A DNA stretch of 52,926 bases from contig NZ_SMKF01000019.1 in NCBI RefSeq assembly GCF_004348325.1, forward strand, positions 1 through 52,926, given 5' to 3'. This DNA comes from Micromonospora sp. KC213 (GTDB lineage: Bacteria > Actinomycetota > Actinomycetes > Mycobacteriales > Micromonosporaceae). This document shows positions 25,374-32,555 of this stretch, piece by piece (position 1 is the first letter of the stretch; each line of letters opens with the position of its first letter). A program made the position numbers and the translations under genes. Under the pieces are notes generated by a model. It saw nothing but the letters and a program-made list of their open reading frames with translations, was not told the origin of the DNA and ran no database searches.

Positions 25374-25955
25374 TCAGGGCTTTTGGCGCGGGCGGCGGCC
25401 CGAGCGTCGAGGGGCCAGCTTCTCGCCGTCGAGGAGGTCCCGCCTGCGCTGCTCGCCGTGAGTCTCGAGCTGGCTGATGATGGCACGCAGCCCTTCGGCG
25501 AGCTGCCGGCACTGGGCGAGGTCGAGCGGGGCGGCGACGAACGCCTCCTCCGCGTTGAAGGCCGGGAACAGCTCCTCCATGAGGTTCTCTCCCTTCGGGG
25601 TCAGCGCCAGTAGGACTCGGCGGCGATCCTCGGGGTGGGGGGAGCGGGCCACCAGTCCGCGCGACTCGAGGGTCTGCGAGATGCCGGTCAGCGTGCCCTT
25701 CGAGATGCCGGCCTCCTCGGCCACCGACCAGGACTCCGCCTCGCCCCAGATCCACAGCACCCAGAGCACGACGAAGCCGGTCCAGGTCAACTCGTGCGGG
25801 CGAAGGGCCGAGTTCTCCAGGTGCTGCCGGATCGCCGCGGCGGCGCGGTGGATGTTGCCCACCGCGGCCATCGCCTCACGTTGCAGTGGCAGCCCGCCCA
25901 GGCGTTCTTGAATGGCCTGCTCGGTCTCGGTGATGGAGCGGCGCTGCCTGAGCAC
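25374..25955 (-). CDS. MarR-family transcriptional regulator
   Basis: A 193-residue winged-helix regulator. The HTH and wing are at about 75-125 (SVAEEAGISKGTLTGISQTLESRGLV, then PHPEDRRRVLLALT, with the DRR wing typical of MarR). Helices at both ends would dimerise. The start is GTG at 25955, with GAGGAG seven bases upstream; longer frames extend into the divergent promoter. It lies between the decarboxylase (same strand) and the divergent GS-like gene, and both spacers contain the same GTTTG-N4-CAAA(C/T) box. A small ligand such as an amine or phenolic compound would be expected for the family. Confidence 0.88.
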   Translation of the reverse strand: MLRQRRSITETEQAIQERLGGLPLQREAMAAVGNIHRAAAAIRQHLENSALRPHELTWTGFVVLWVLWIWGEAESWSVAEEAGISKGTLTGISQTLESRGLVARSPHPEDRRRVLLALTPKGENLMEELFPAFNAEEAFVAAPLDLAQCRQLAEGLRAIISQLETHGEQRRRDLLDGEKLAPRRSGRRPRQKP

Positions 25956-25987
25956 GGACTTCTCCTCGGTGTCGGGGTGGACGACTC

Positions 25988-26001
25988 GTTTGAGGCCAAA
26001 T
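25988..26001. promoter_or_regulatory. MarR-type box in the marR/GS divergent spacer
   Basis: GTTTGAGGCCAAAT matches the box at 25277-25290 in 11 of 14 positions. It lies 33 bases before the marR start and about 80 before the GS-like start, suiting autoregulation and control of the ligase. A CATAAT element at 26045-26050 could be the ligase -10. Confidence 0.55.
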
Positions 26002-26079
26002 GTATCCTGTCGGGGTGCTTCGGTGGGGCAGGCGTAAACCAGGACATAATAGAAGCCTTCCCTGCACCTGGAGTATCCA

Positions 26080-27435
26080 TTGAGTGCCCAGACAGCCGCC
26101 CAGGTCGGACGCGCCATGGCGGCGCTCGACGCCGCGGGGGTCGATGTCCTCCGGGTCGCCTTTCCGGACCTGATCGGTTCCGACCGGAGCCGGGACATCC
26201 TGCTCCACCAGCTGCCGTACGCGGCCCGGCACGGCCTCGCCTTCAGCCGCGCCGTCTACCACACCGGCGCCCGGGGGGAGCACTCCGACATCGCCGGCGG
26301 CATCGAGGCGGGAATGCCGGACATCCTGGTACGTCCGGATTTGGACACCGTCGTCCCGCTGCCCTGGGAGCCGAACGTGGCCTGGTGCATCGGCGACGTA
26401 CGCGACGCAGCCACCGACCGGAGCGTGCCCGAATCATCCCGGGACCTGCTGCGCCGGGTCCTCGCCCGACTCACCGACGCGGACCTGACCGCGGTCGTCG
26501 GCCCGGAACTGGAGTACGTCCTGTTCGAGCCGGACGCCACTGCCGCCACCGGTTGGCGGCGCTACGCCCGCGCCCCGGGCAATGTCTACACCACCGGTCG
26601 GCGCGGCGACCCGGACGGACACCTGCTGCGTACCGTGCGCGCCCTGCACACCCTCGGCTTGGACGTCAGCGGCGGCAACCGCGAGTTCGACGGCGGCCAG
26701 TTCGAGATCAACCTCAACCACTCCCCGGCGCTGGACGCCGCGGACCGCGCCTTCCGGTTCAAGGCCGCGGTCAAGGAACTCGCCCGGGCCGAGGGGCGGC
26801 TGGCCACGTTCATGGCCAAGCCGTCCAACGACGGCGGTGGGTCGGGATTCCACCTGCACGTCTCCCTCGTCGACGCGGACGGCGGCAATGTCCTCGCCGC
26901 CCCGGACGAGCCGCACGGCCTGTCTGCCACGGCCCGGCACGCCCTGGCCGGCGTCCTCGATCACGCGCCCGCCCTGTCCGCGCTGCTCAACCCCACCGTC
27001 AACTCCTACAAGCGGCTCGGGTCGGACACGATCGCCCCGTGGCTGATCAACTGGGGTCTGGACAACCGCCACGCCATGGTGCGCATCCCGCCGGAACGCG
27101 GAGCGGCCACCCGGCTGGAGGTCCGCCTCGGCGACGGCACGGCCAACCCCTACCTGGCCATCGCCGGTCTGCTGGCCGCGATCCATCTCGGCATCACCGC
27201 CGCGACCGAGCCCCCCGCCCCGGCGACCGGCCGCGCCGCCGACACCACCGCCGCGGCCGAGCTCCCCACCGACCTCGGCCAGGCGCTGGACGCCCTGGCG
27301 GCCGACAACGAACTCACCGACGTGCTCGGCAAGTCCTTCGTCGACGCCTTCCTCACCTTCAAACGGGACGAGCTCGCGCGGTTCCGGCGGTACGTCACCG
27401 ACTGGGAGTTCCGCGAGTACGCCCAGCTCAGCTGA
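26080..27435 (+). CDS. Glutamine-synthetase-like ligase (probable gamma-glutamyl-amide synthetase)
   Basis: A 451-residue member of the GS-I fold that would join glutamate to ammonia or, more likely, to an amine using ATP. Family blocks are present: GPELEYVLFE (metal Glu), QFEINLNHSP, FMAKPSNDGGGSGFHLHVSL, NSYKRL, and RLEVRLGDGTANPYLAIAG. The adenylylation loop of primary GlnA is not seen. Length and divergence resemble gamma-glutamyl-polyamine or -ethanolamide synthetases (GlnA3/GlnA4-like) rather than housekeeping GS. The start is TTG at 26080, with GGAG six bases upstream. Divergence from marR and the decarboxylase nearby suggest the amine product is gamma-glutamylated; this is inference. 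Confidence 0.85.
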   Translation: MSAQTAAQVGRAMAALDAAGVDVLRVAFPDLIGSDRSRDILLHQLPYAARHGLAFSRAVYHTGARGEHSDIAGGIEAGMPDILVRPDLDTVVPLPWEPNVAWCIGDVRDAATDRSVPESSRDLLRRVLARLTDADLTAVVGPELEYVLFEPDATAATGWRRYARAPGNVYTTGRRGDPDGHLLRTVRALHTLGLDVSGGNREFDGGQFEINLNHSPALDAADRAFRFKAAVKELARAEGRLATFMAKPSNDGGGSGFHLHVSLVDADGGNVLAAPDEPHGLSATARHALAGVLDHAPALSALLNPTVNSYKRLGSDTIAPWLINWGLDNRHAMVRIPPERGAATRLEVRLGDGTANPYLAIAGLLAAIHLGITAATEPPAPATGRAADTTAAAELPTDLGQALDALAADNELTDVLGKSFVDAFLTFKRDELARFRRYVTDWEFREYAQLS

Positions 27436-27454
27436 GCGCAGGGCGTCGTCGTAC

Positions 27455-27717
27455 GGTTCTGTCCCGTAGGACAGCGGCGACGGTGTCGACGACCCGCACC
27501 GCGTTCGCCCGCGCGGCCGAGGGGACGGCGATGCCCCGGCGAACACGGCCGGGTCGAGGTGTCCCTGCACCGAGCCGGCGGTGTGGACGACGGCACCGAA
27601 CCGTGGTGCCGGGGCCAGCACCGGCTCGCCGACGCGCGGGCAGTCCCCGCCGGTCAGCAGCACGTCCACATCGCGCAGTGCGGCGGCGGGACGCCCCGGT
27701 CCTCCGGTCGAGTTCGT
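27455..27717 (-). pseudogene. Remnant of a D-2-hydroxyacid dehydrogenase
   Basis: On the minus strand about 60 codons read ALRDVDVLLTGGDCP, then PRFGAVVHTAGSVQGHLDPAVF. They continue after a one-base loss near 27538-27540 in the next frame as RGIAVPSAARANAVRVVDTVAAVL. Together these match the N-terminal catalytic-domain region of the hydroxyacid dehydrogenases that often accompany sugar-oligosaccharide loci in actinomycetes. The roughly 40 leading residues and the whole NAD domain are missing. The frame decays at the end of the GS-like gene. The gene is dead. The small hairpin CTGTCC-CGTA-GGACAG at 27459-27474 lies inside it. Confidence 0.7.
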
Positions 27718-27721
27718 CGAT

Positions 27722-27733
27722 GTAAACGGTTAC
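27722..27733. promoter_or_regulatory. LacI operator copy 1
   Basis: GTAAACGGTTAC matches the palindrome GTAAACGTTTAC in 11 of 12 positions. It stands in front of the decayed hydroxyacid dehydrogenase and 140 bases before the transporter operon. Confidence 0.6.
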
Positions 27734-27776
27734 CCGGCGACAAGCCTACGTATCCAAGGTAGACAAGGTCCAGTGG

Positions 27777-27805
27777 TTGACTCGGATAGGTAAACGTTTT
27801 ATCTT
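27777..27805 (+). promoter_or_regulatory. Promoter of the transporter operon with embedded LacI operator
   Basis: TTGACT (27777-27782) and TATCTT (27800-27805) are 17 bases apart. GTAAACGTTTTA (27790-27801, 10 of 12 to the palindrome) lies between and into the -10, a classic position for repression. Confidence 0.6.
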
Positions 27806-27863
27806 CTTCCCACTTTGTTACGGCCGAATGACCGAAGGTCATGGCACGGGAGGGGCCGCCGAC

Positions 27864-28865
27864 GTGAGCGCGATCGATGCCCAGCGGTCGTCCGACGTCG
27901 GGCGGCGGGCCGCCACCCCCATCGACGGCGGTGTCCGGCGCGTCGCCCCCGGGGCGCGCCGCGGTCATCGCCAGCGGTTCCGCCGAGACCGGCTACTGCT
28001 GCTGATGATGGCCCCCGGCGTCGCCTACTTCCTGGTCTTCCACTACGGCGCCTTGTTCGGAAACACGCTGGCCTTCGTGGACTATGTGCCGTTTCTGGGC
28101 ATCGCGGGCAGCGAGTGGGTCGGGCTGGCGAACGTCCGGCAGATGTTCGGCGACCCGGACTTCTGGAACGCGGTCCACAACACCGTGCTGATCGCCGCGC
28201 TCCAGATCGTCTTCTTCTTCCCCGCGCCGCTGGCCCTGGCGCTGCTGCTGCACAGCCTGGTCGGCGACGTCGTCAAGCGGTTCGTGCAGAGCGTGGTGTA
28301 CCTGCCGCACTTCCTGTCCTGGGTGATCGTCGTGGCGCTGTTCCAGCACATGCTCGGCGGTGCCGGCGTGGTCAACGGGTGGCTGGACGAGTGGGGGCTG
28401 GGCACCATCCACGTCATCGGCAACCCGGAGGCGTACAAGCCGCTGGTGGTCGCGCAGGTGCTCTGGAAGGAGTGCGGCTGGGCCACCATCATCTTCCTCG
28501 CCGCGTTGTCGCAGGTGGACGAGCAGCAGTACGAGGCGTCGGCGCTGGACGGCGCCGGCTGGTGGCGTCGGCTGTGGCACGTGACGTTGCCGGGTATCCG
28601 ACCGGTCATCGTGCTGCTGCTCGTACTGCGGCTCGGTGAGTTCCTGGACGTCGGCTTCGAGCAGTTCTTCCTCCAACGGCAGGCGGTCGGCCCGGAGGTC
28701 GGGGAGGTGCTCGACACGTTCGTGTACTTCACCGGCTTCGCCAACGGCGAGTTCGGCTACGCGGCCGCGGCCGGCCTGTTCAAGGGCGTCATCGGCGTCG
28801 CGCTCGTCTACACGGCGAACAAGGTGGCGCACCGGCTCGGCGAGCAGGGGGTGTACCAGCGATGA
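27864..28865 (+). CDS. LplB-type oligosaccharide ABC transporter permease
   Basis: First inner-membrane permease of a CUT1-type importer, 333 residues with about six spans. The cytoplasmic EAA loop is EASALDGAGWWRRLWHVTLPGI (residues about 224-245). It resembles LplB/YteP permeases, which in Bacillus import unsaturated rhamnogalacturonan oligosaccharides. The start is GTG at 27864, with GGGAGG upstream; the in-frame ATGs at 27777 and 27828 overlap the promoter or lack a ribosome site. It overlaps the next permease by four bases. No ATPase gene is in the operon, so a shared MsiK-like ATPase elsewhere would be needed, as is usual in actinomycetes. Confidence 0.9.
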   Translation: MSAIDAQRSSDVGRRAATPIDGGVRRVAPGARRGHRQRFRRDRLLLLMMAPGVAYFLVFHYGALFGNTLAFVDYVPFLGIAGSEWVGLANVRQMFGDPDFWNAVHNTVLIAALQIVFFFPAPLALALLLHSLVGDVVKRFVQSVVYLPHFLSWVIVVALFQHMLGGAGVVNGWLDEWGLGTIHVIGNPEAYKPLVVAQVLWKECGWATIIFLAALSQVDEQQYEASALDGAGWWRRLWHVTLPGIRPVIVLLLVLRLGEFLDVGFEQFFLQRQAVGPEVGEVLDTFVYFTGFANGEFGYAAAAGLFKGVIGVALVYTANKVAHRLGEQGVYQR

Positions 28866-29740
28866 AGCACACGTACCCCGCCTGGCAGGGGCGGCCCGGG
28901 CCGGCCGTCCGGGCGGCGAAGGCCATCGCCCTCACGGTGGTCGTGCTGCTCGTGCTGTTTCCGATCTGGACCGTCGTGGCGACCAGCCTCGCCGCGCCCC
29001 AGGACGTGATCGCCAACGGTGGCTGGGTCGTGTGGCCGCGACGGATCACCGTCGACGCGTACACCGAGATCCTCGACGGGGGCGTCGTGACGCGCGCCCT
29101 GCTGGTGAGCGCGGGCGTCACCCTCGCCGGTACCGCCCTGAGCCTGACCTGCACCGTCCTCCTGGCGTACGCGCTCAGCCGACCGGGCGTGTACGGCGGC
29201 CGGCCGGTCCTGCTGTTGGTCCTGTTCACGTTCCTGTTTCCGCCGGGGATGATCCCGTTGTTCCTGGTGGTGCGTACCACCGGGCTGTTCGACCAGTACG
29301 CCGCGCTGATCCTGCCCTTCCTGGTCAATGTCTTCAACCTGGTCGTGATGCGCGGTTTCTTCCAGTCCATCCCGACCGAGTTGCTGGAGGCGGCGCGCAT
29401 CGACGGCGCGGGGGATCTGGCCATCCTGTGGCGGGTGGTGCTGCCGCTGTCCAAGGCGGTGCTGGCGGTCGTCGGCCTGTTCTACGCGGTGGCGTACTGG
29501 AACCGGTTCTTCGAGGCGATCATCTACTTCAACGACCAGTCGAAATGGCCGATCGGCACCGTTCTGCGGCAGTACGTCACCGGTGGTGCCGACATGACCG
29601 GGGAGGCCGTGGCCACCGCCGCGCCACAGTCGACCCAGATGGCCGTGGTGGTGCTCGCCACCGCGCCCATCGTGCTCGTCTATCCGTTCCTACAGCGCTA
29701 CTTCGTCAAGGGTGTCCTCACCGGAGCCCTCAAGGCGTAG
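28862..29740 (+). CDS. LplC-type oligosaccharide ABC transporter permease
   Basis: Second membrane permease of the importer, 292 residues with six predicted spans. The EAA loop is EAARIDGAGDLAILWRVVLPLS near 178-199. ATG overlaps the LplB stop (ATGA). It pairs with LplB to form the channel and resembles LplC/YtcP in the C-terminal KGVLTGALKA ending. Confidence 0.92.
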   Translation: MKHTYPAWQGRPGPAVRAAKAIALTVVVLLVLFPIWTVVATSLAAPQDVIANGGWVVWPRRITVDAYTEILDGGVVTRALLVSAGVTLAGTALSLTCTVLLAYALSRPGVYGGRPVLLLVLFTFLFPPGMIPLFLVVRTTGLFDQYAALILPFLVNVFNLVVMRGFFQSIPTELLEAARIDGAGDLAILWRVVLPLSKAVLAVVGLFYAVAYWNRFFEAIIYFNDQSKWPIGTVLRQYVTGGADMTGEAVATAAPQSTQMAVVVLATAPIVLVYPFLQRYFVKGVLTGALKA

Positions 29741-29768
29741 CTGCCACCCTCTAGAGAGGAGGGACCGC

Positions 29769-31409
29769 ATGGCTGTCCACTACCCCCGGCGGTCGTTGTT
29801 GAAGTTGGCCGGCGCGGGCGCGTTGGCCGGTGTCGCCGGGCCGCTGCTGGCCGGTTGTGGTGACGGTGCGAAACGTGATGTCGGCAACGCCGGCAAGGAT
29901 CTCGTGCCGTGGCCCACGTACGTGCCGTTCTCCGGGCCGCCGCCGGACGCGCCCGGTGACGCGAACGGCGTGCAACCCCTGTACCTGACCTATCCGCAGC
30001 AGGTGGTCAGATCGGTGCACGACACCGTCGGTGACGGCTCCGAGGTCACCGCGATGGTCATCACCTACGGTGCTCCGCCCAGACCGGTGGAGGCCAACCG
30101 GTTCTGGCAGGCGATCAACAAGGCGCTCAACGTCAACCTCAGGATCGTGGTCGTCCCCGACGCCGAGTACAGCCAGAAGATGACCACGCTGATGGCCTCC
30201 GGCGACGACCTGCCGGACATCATCATGTTCAGCCAGCTGGCGCTACCTCGCGCGGCCGAGTTCGTCCAGGCGCAGTGCGCCGACATCTCGGACCTGGTCG
30301 GCGGCGACGCGGTGCGGCAGTACCCGAACCTCGCCAACATCCCGACGCGCGCCTGGCAGGCGATGGGTCGCATCAGCGGCCGGATCTACGGCGTGCCGCT
30401 GGAGCGGCCGGCACCGGGTAACAGCCTGTTCGTCAACCGCACCGCTCTGAACCAGGCCGGTGTGCCGGTCGACTGGGACACCGAGGGATACCTGGCCGCG
30501 ATGCGGAAGGTCACCGGTGGTCGGCGGTGGGGTATCGGGGGCTCCAAGTCCCTGTTCGGCGGTTCCGGGGCGATCGCCTACCACGCCGGTTCGCTCGGCG
30601 CGCCCAACCAGTGGCGGGTGGACGGCGGGAAATTCGTCAGCACCCTCACCACCGGGCAGTACGAGGAGGCGCTCGGGGTGATGCGCCGCCTCGCCGAGGC
30701 CGGGGCCTACCATCCGGACAGCCTCACGCTCAGCGCCACCGACCTGCAGACGTTCTGGCACAGCGGCACGGTGGTGTCGATCAGCGACGGGTTCGGCTCG
30801 GTGGCCCCCAACACCCTCGCCAAGATCAACGGCAGGTTCCAGCTCGATCTGGGCCGGCCCTACGGACCCGCCCCGACGCCCTGGCGCGGCACCGGCTTCT
30901 TCGGCCACGTGGCCTTCAGGAAGGCCAGCCCCGAGCGGATCCAGATGCTTCTGCGCATCTGCAACTACCTCAGCGCGCCGTTCGGTACCGCGGAGTACGA
31001 GCTGGCCACCTTTGGTGTCGAGGGCGTGCACTACACCAAGAACGCCAACGGCATCGCGCCCAGCGCGCTGGCCGGCGTGGAGAACAACACCAACCTGCCG
31101 GTCAAGTACATCGGCGTCGCGCCGGCCGTGCTGTACCTGCCGGGACACCCCGAGGCGGCCCGCGCCGTGCACGAGTGGGAGAAGGCGGTACTGCCCAGCA
31201 GTGTCGCCGACCCCGCGGTCGGGCTGCGCTCGGCGACGCAGAGCAGCAAGGGGGCCGAGCTGAACCGGATCGTCGGCGACGCGGTGTCGGCCATCGTCTT
31301 CGGCCGCAAGCCGCTCTCCGCCTGGCAGGACGCGGTCATTCAATGGCGGCAGGCCGGCGGCGACAAGCTCGCCGAGGAGTTGGCCGCCGAGTACGCCGCG
31401 GCCAGGTGA
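29769..31409 (+). CDS. LplA-type extracellular sugar-binding lipoprotein
   Basis: Substrate-binding protein of the importer, 546 residues, in the size class of LplA/YtcQ (about 500-550), larger than usual CUT1 binding proteins. The N-terminus has YPRRSLLKLAGAG, a Tat-like twin-Arg, then lipobox LLAGC, so it is exported and lipid-anchored. The start has GGAGGG five bases upstream and lies 28 bases after the lplC stop. From the neighbouring YetA-like enzyme, the ligand is probably a rhamnogalacturonan fragment (inference). It converges with lacI across an 18-base gap that contains no clear terminator. Confidence 0.9.
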   Translation: MAVHYPRRSLLKLAGAGALAGVAGPLLAGCGDGAKRDVGNAGKDLVPWPTYVPFSGPPPDAPGDANGVQPLYLTYPQQVVRSVHDTVGDGSEVTAMVITYGAPPRPVEANRFWQAINKALNVNLRIVVVPDAEYSQKMTTLMASGDDLPDIIMFSQLALPRAAEFVQAQCADISDLVGGDAVRQYPNLANIPTRAWQAMGRISGRIYGVPLERPAPGNSLFVNRTALNQAGVPVDWDTEGYLAAMRKVTGGRRWGIGGSKSLFGGSGAIAYHAGSLGAPNQWRVDGGKFVSTLTTGQYEEALGVMRRLAEAGAYHPDSLTLSATDLQTFWHSGTVVSISDGFGSVAPNTLAKINGRFQLDLGRPYGPAPTPWRGTGFFGHVAFRKASPERIQMLLRICNYLSAPFGTAEYELATFGVEGVHYTKNANGIAPSALAGVENNTNLPVKYIGVAPAVLYLPGHPEAARAVHEWEKAVLPSSVADPAVGLRSATQSSKGAELNRIVGDAVSAIVFGRKPLSAWQDAVIQWRQAGGDKLAEELAAEYAAAR

Positions 31410-31427
31410 GCCGGGCCTGCGGCGCCG

Positions 31428-32495
31428 TCACCGCAGAATCGGTCGGACCGAGTCGCGTACCACCAGGTGCGTGCCGAGGATGACGTGGGGCGGGGTGCCG
31501 CCGCGCGCCTCGTGCTCGAGCGCGAGGCGTACGGCGGTGCGCCCGACCTCCTCGTGGGGCAGGTGCACGGTGGTCAGGTTGAGGTCGAGCGAGGGCGGCA
31601 GGTCGTCGAAGCCGACCATCGACACGTCGTCGGGCACCCGCAGTCCGTGCTCGACGAGCGCCCGGTGGGCACCGCCGGCGATCAGGTCGTTGATGGCGAA
31701 GACGGCGGTGAAGTCGCGGGCGCCGGCGGCCAGCCGTTCGGTCATCATCCGGTAGCCCTCGTGCCACTCCATCGTGCCCTCGACCTCCAGCGCGGGGTCG
31801 TGCGGCAGGCGGTGGGCGGCCAACGCCCGCCGGTACCCGGCCAGCCGCCCCTCCGCCGTGGTGTAACCGGCGCGGTGGCCCAGGCAGAGGATCCGGCGAT
31901 GCCCGGCGGACAGCAGGTGGCTGGTGGCCGCGAACGCGCCGCCTGCGTGGTCGTACTCCACGACGACCGCGGGTACGTCCGCGCCGAGCGGCGGGCGTCC
32001 GCACAGCACCAGCCGGGAACCTATCGCGGCCAGGGCGTGCGCGTACTGACTCATCCGCTGCCGGTACTTCTCGTCGGCCACCACGTTGCCGACCAGGATG
32101 ACCGCCTCGGCGTGCTGTTCCCGCATGAACTTGACCATCGCGAGTTCGCGCTCCGGGTCGCCCCCCGTGGTGCCGATCAGGCACAGCCGCCCCTCGGCGG
32201 CGGCTTGGGCCTCGACGCCCTGCGCCACGTGGGCGTAGTGGGGCGAGATCACCGAGTTGAGCACGATCGCGATGCTCTTGCTCGGGCTGCCGGCCAGCGC
32301 CCGGGCGTGCGCGTTGGCCACGTAGTCCAGTTCCTTGACCGCACGCATCACCCGCGCCCGGGTCGACGGAGCGGCCGGGTAGCTGCCGGTCAGGATTCGG
32401 GAGACGGTCGCCACGGACACCCCGGCCCGGTCGGCGACCTCACGGATCGTGGACCGGCGCCGGCCCTCCGAAGCTTCGTTCGCCCGTCGCGCCAT
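31428..32495 (-). CDS. LacI-family repressor of the locus
   Basis: A 355-residue regulator: HTH at about 16-40 (STIREVADRAGVSVATVSRILTG) with hinge helix, then a periplasmic-binding-protein-like ligand domain. ATG at 32495 is preferred, with GGGG five to six bases upstream; GTG at 32501 is an alternative. A matching operator (GAAAACGGTTAC) lies 20 bases before the start, so it probably represses itself. The same motif is found at the transporter promoter, beside the dead dehydrogenase and before the YetA-like gene. The inducer is probably a sugar derived from rhamnogalacturonan. Confidence 0.92.
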   Translation of the reverse strand: MARRANEASEGRRRSTIREVADRAGVSVATVSRILTGSYPAAPSTRARVMRAVKELDYVANAHARALAGSPSKSIAIVLNSVISPHYAHVAQGVEAQAAAEGRLCLIGTTGGDPERELAMVKFMREQHAEAVILVGNVVADEKYRQRMSQYAHALAAIGSRLVLCGRPPLGADVPAVVVEYDHAGGAFAATSHLLSAGHRRILCLGHRAGYTTAEGRLAGYRRALAAHRLPHDPALEVEGTMEWHEGYRMMTERLAAGARDFTAVFAINDLIAGGAHRALVEHGLRVPDDVSMVGFDDLPPSLDLNLTTVHLPHEEVGRTAVRLALEHEARGGTPPHVILGTHLVVRDSVRPILR

Positions 32496-32514
32496 CGCCA
32501 CCCCGTTGGTTTCA

Positions 32515-32526
32515 GAAAACGGTTAC
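32515..32526. promoter_or_regulatory. LacI operator copy 3 (autoregulatory)
   Basis: GAAAACGGTTAC matches GTAAACGTTTAC in 10 of 12 positions and lies 20 bases upstream of the lacI ATG. Confidence 0.55.
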
Positions 32527-32555
32527 AGAAATGATCGGGTCCGCGTTGAGTGGTG

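Noticed and set aside
28082..28744. Antisense frame over the LplB permease
   Set aside because: Shadow of a six-span permease; low-complexity Ser/Thr composition and no motifs.
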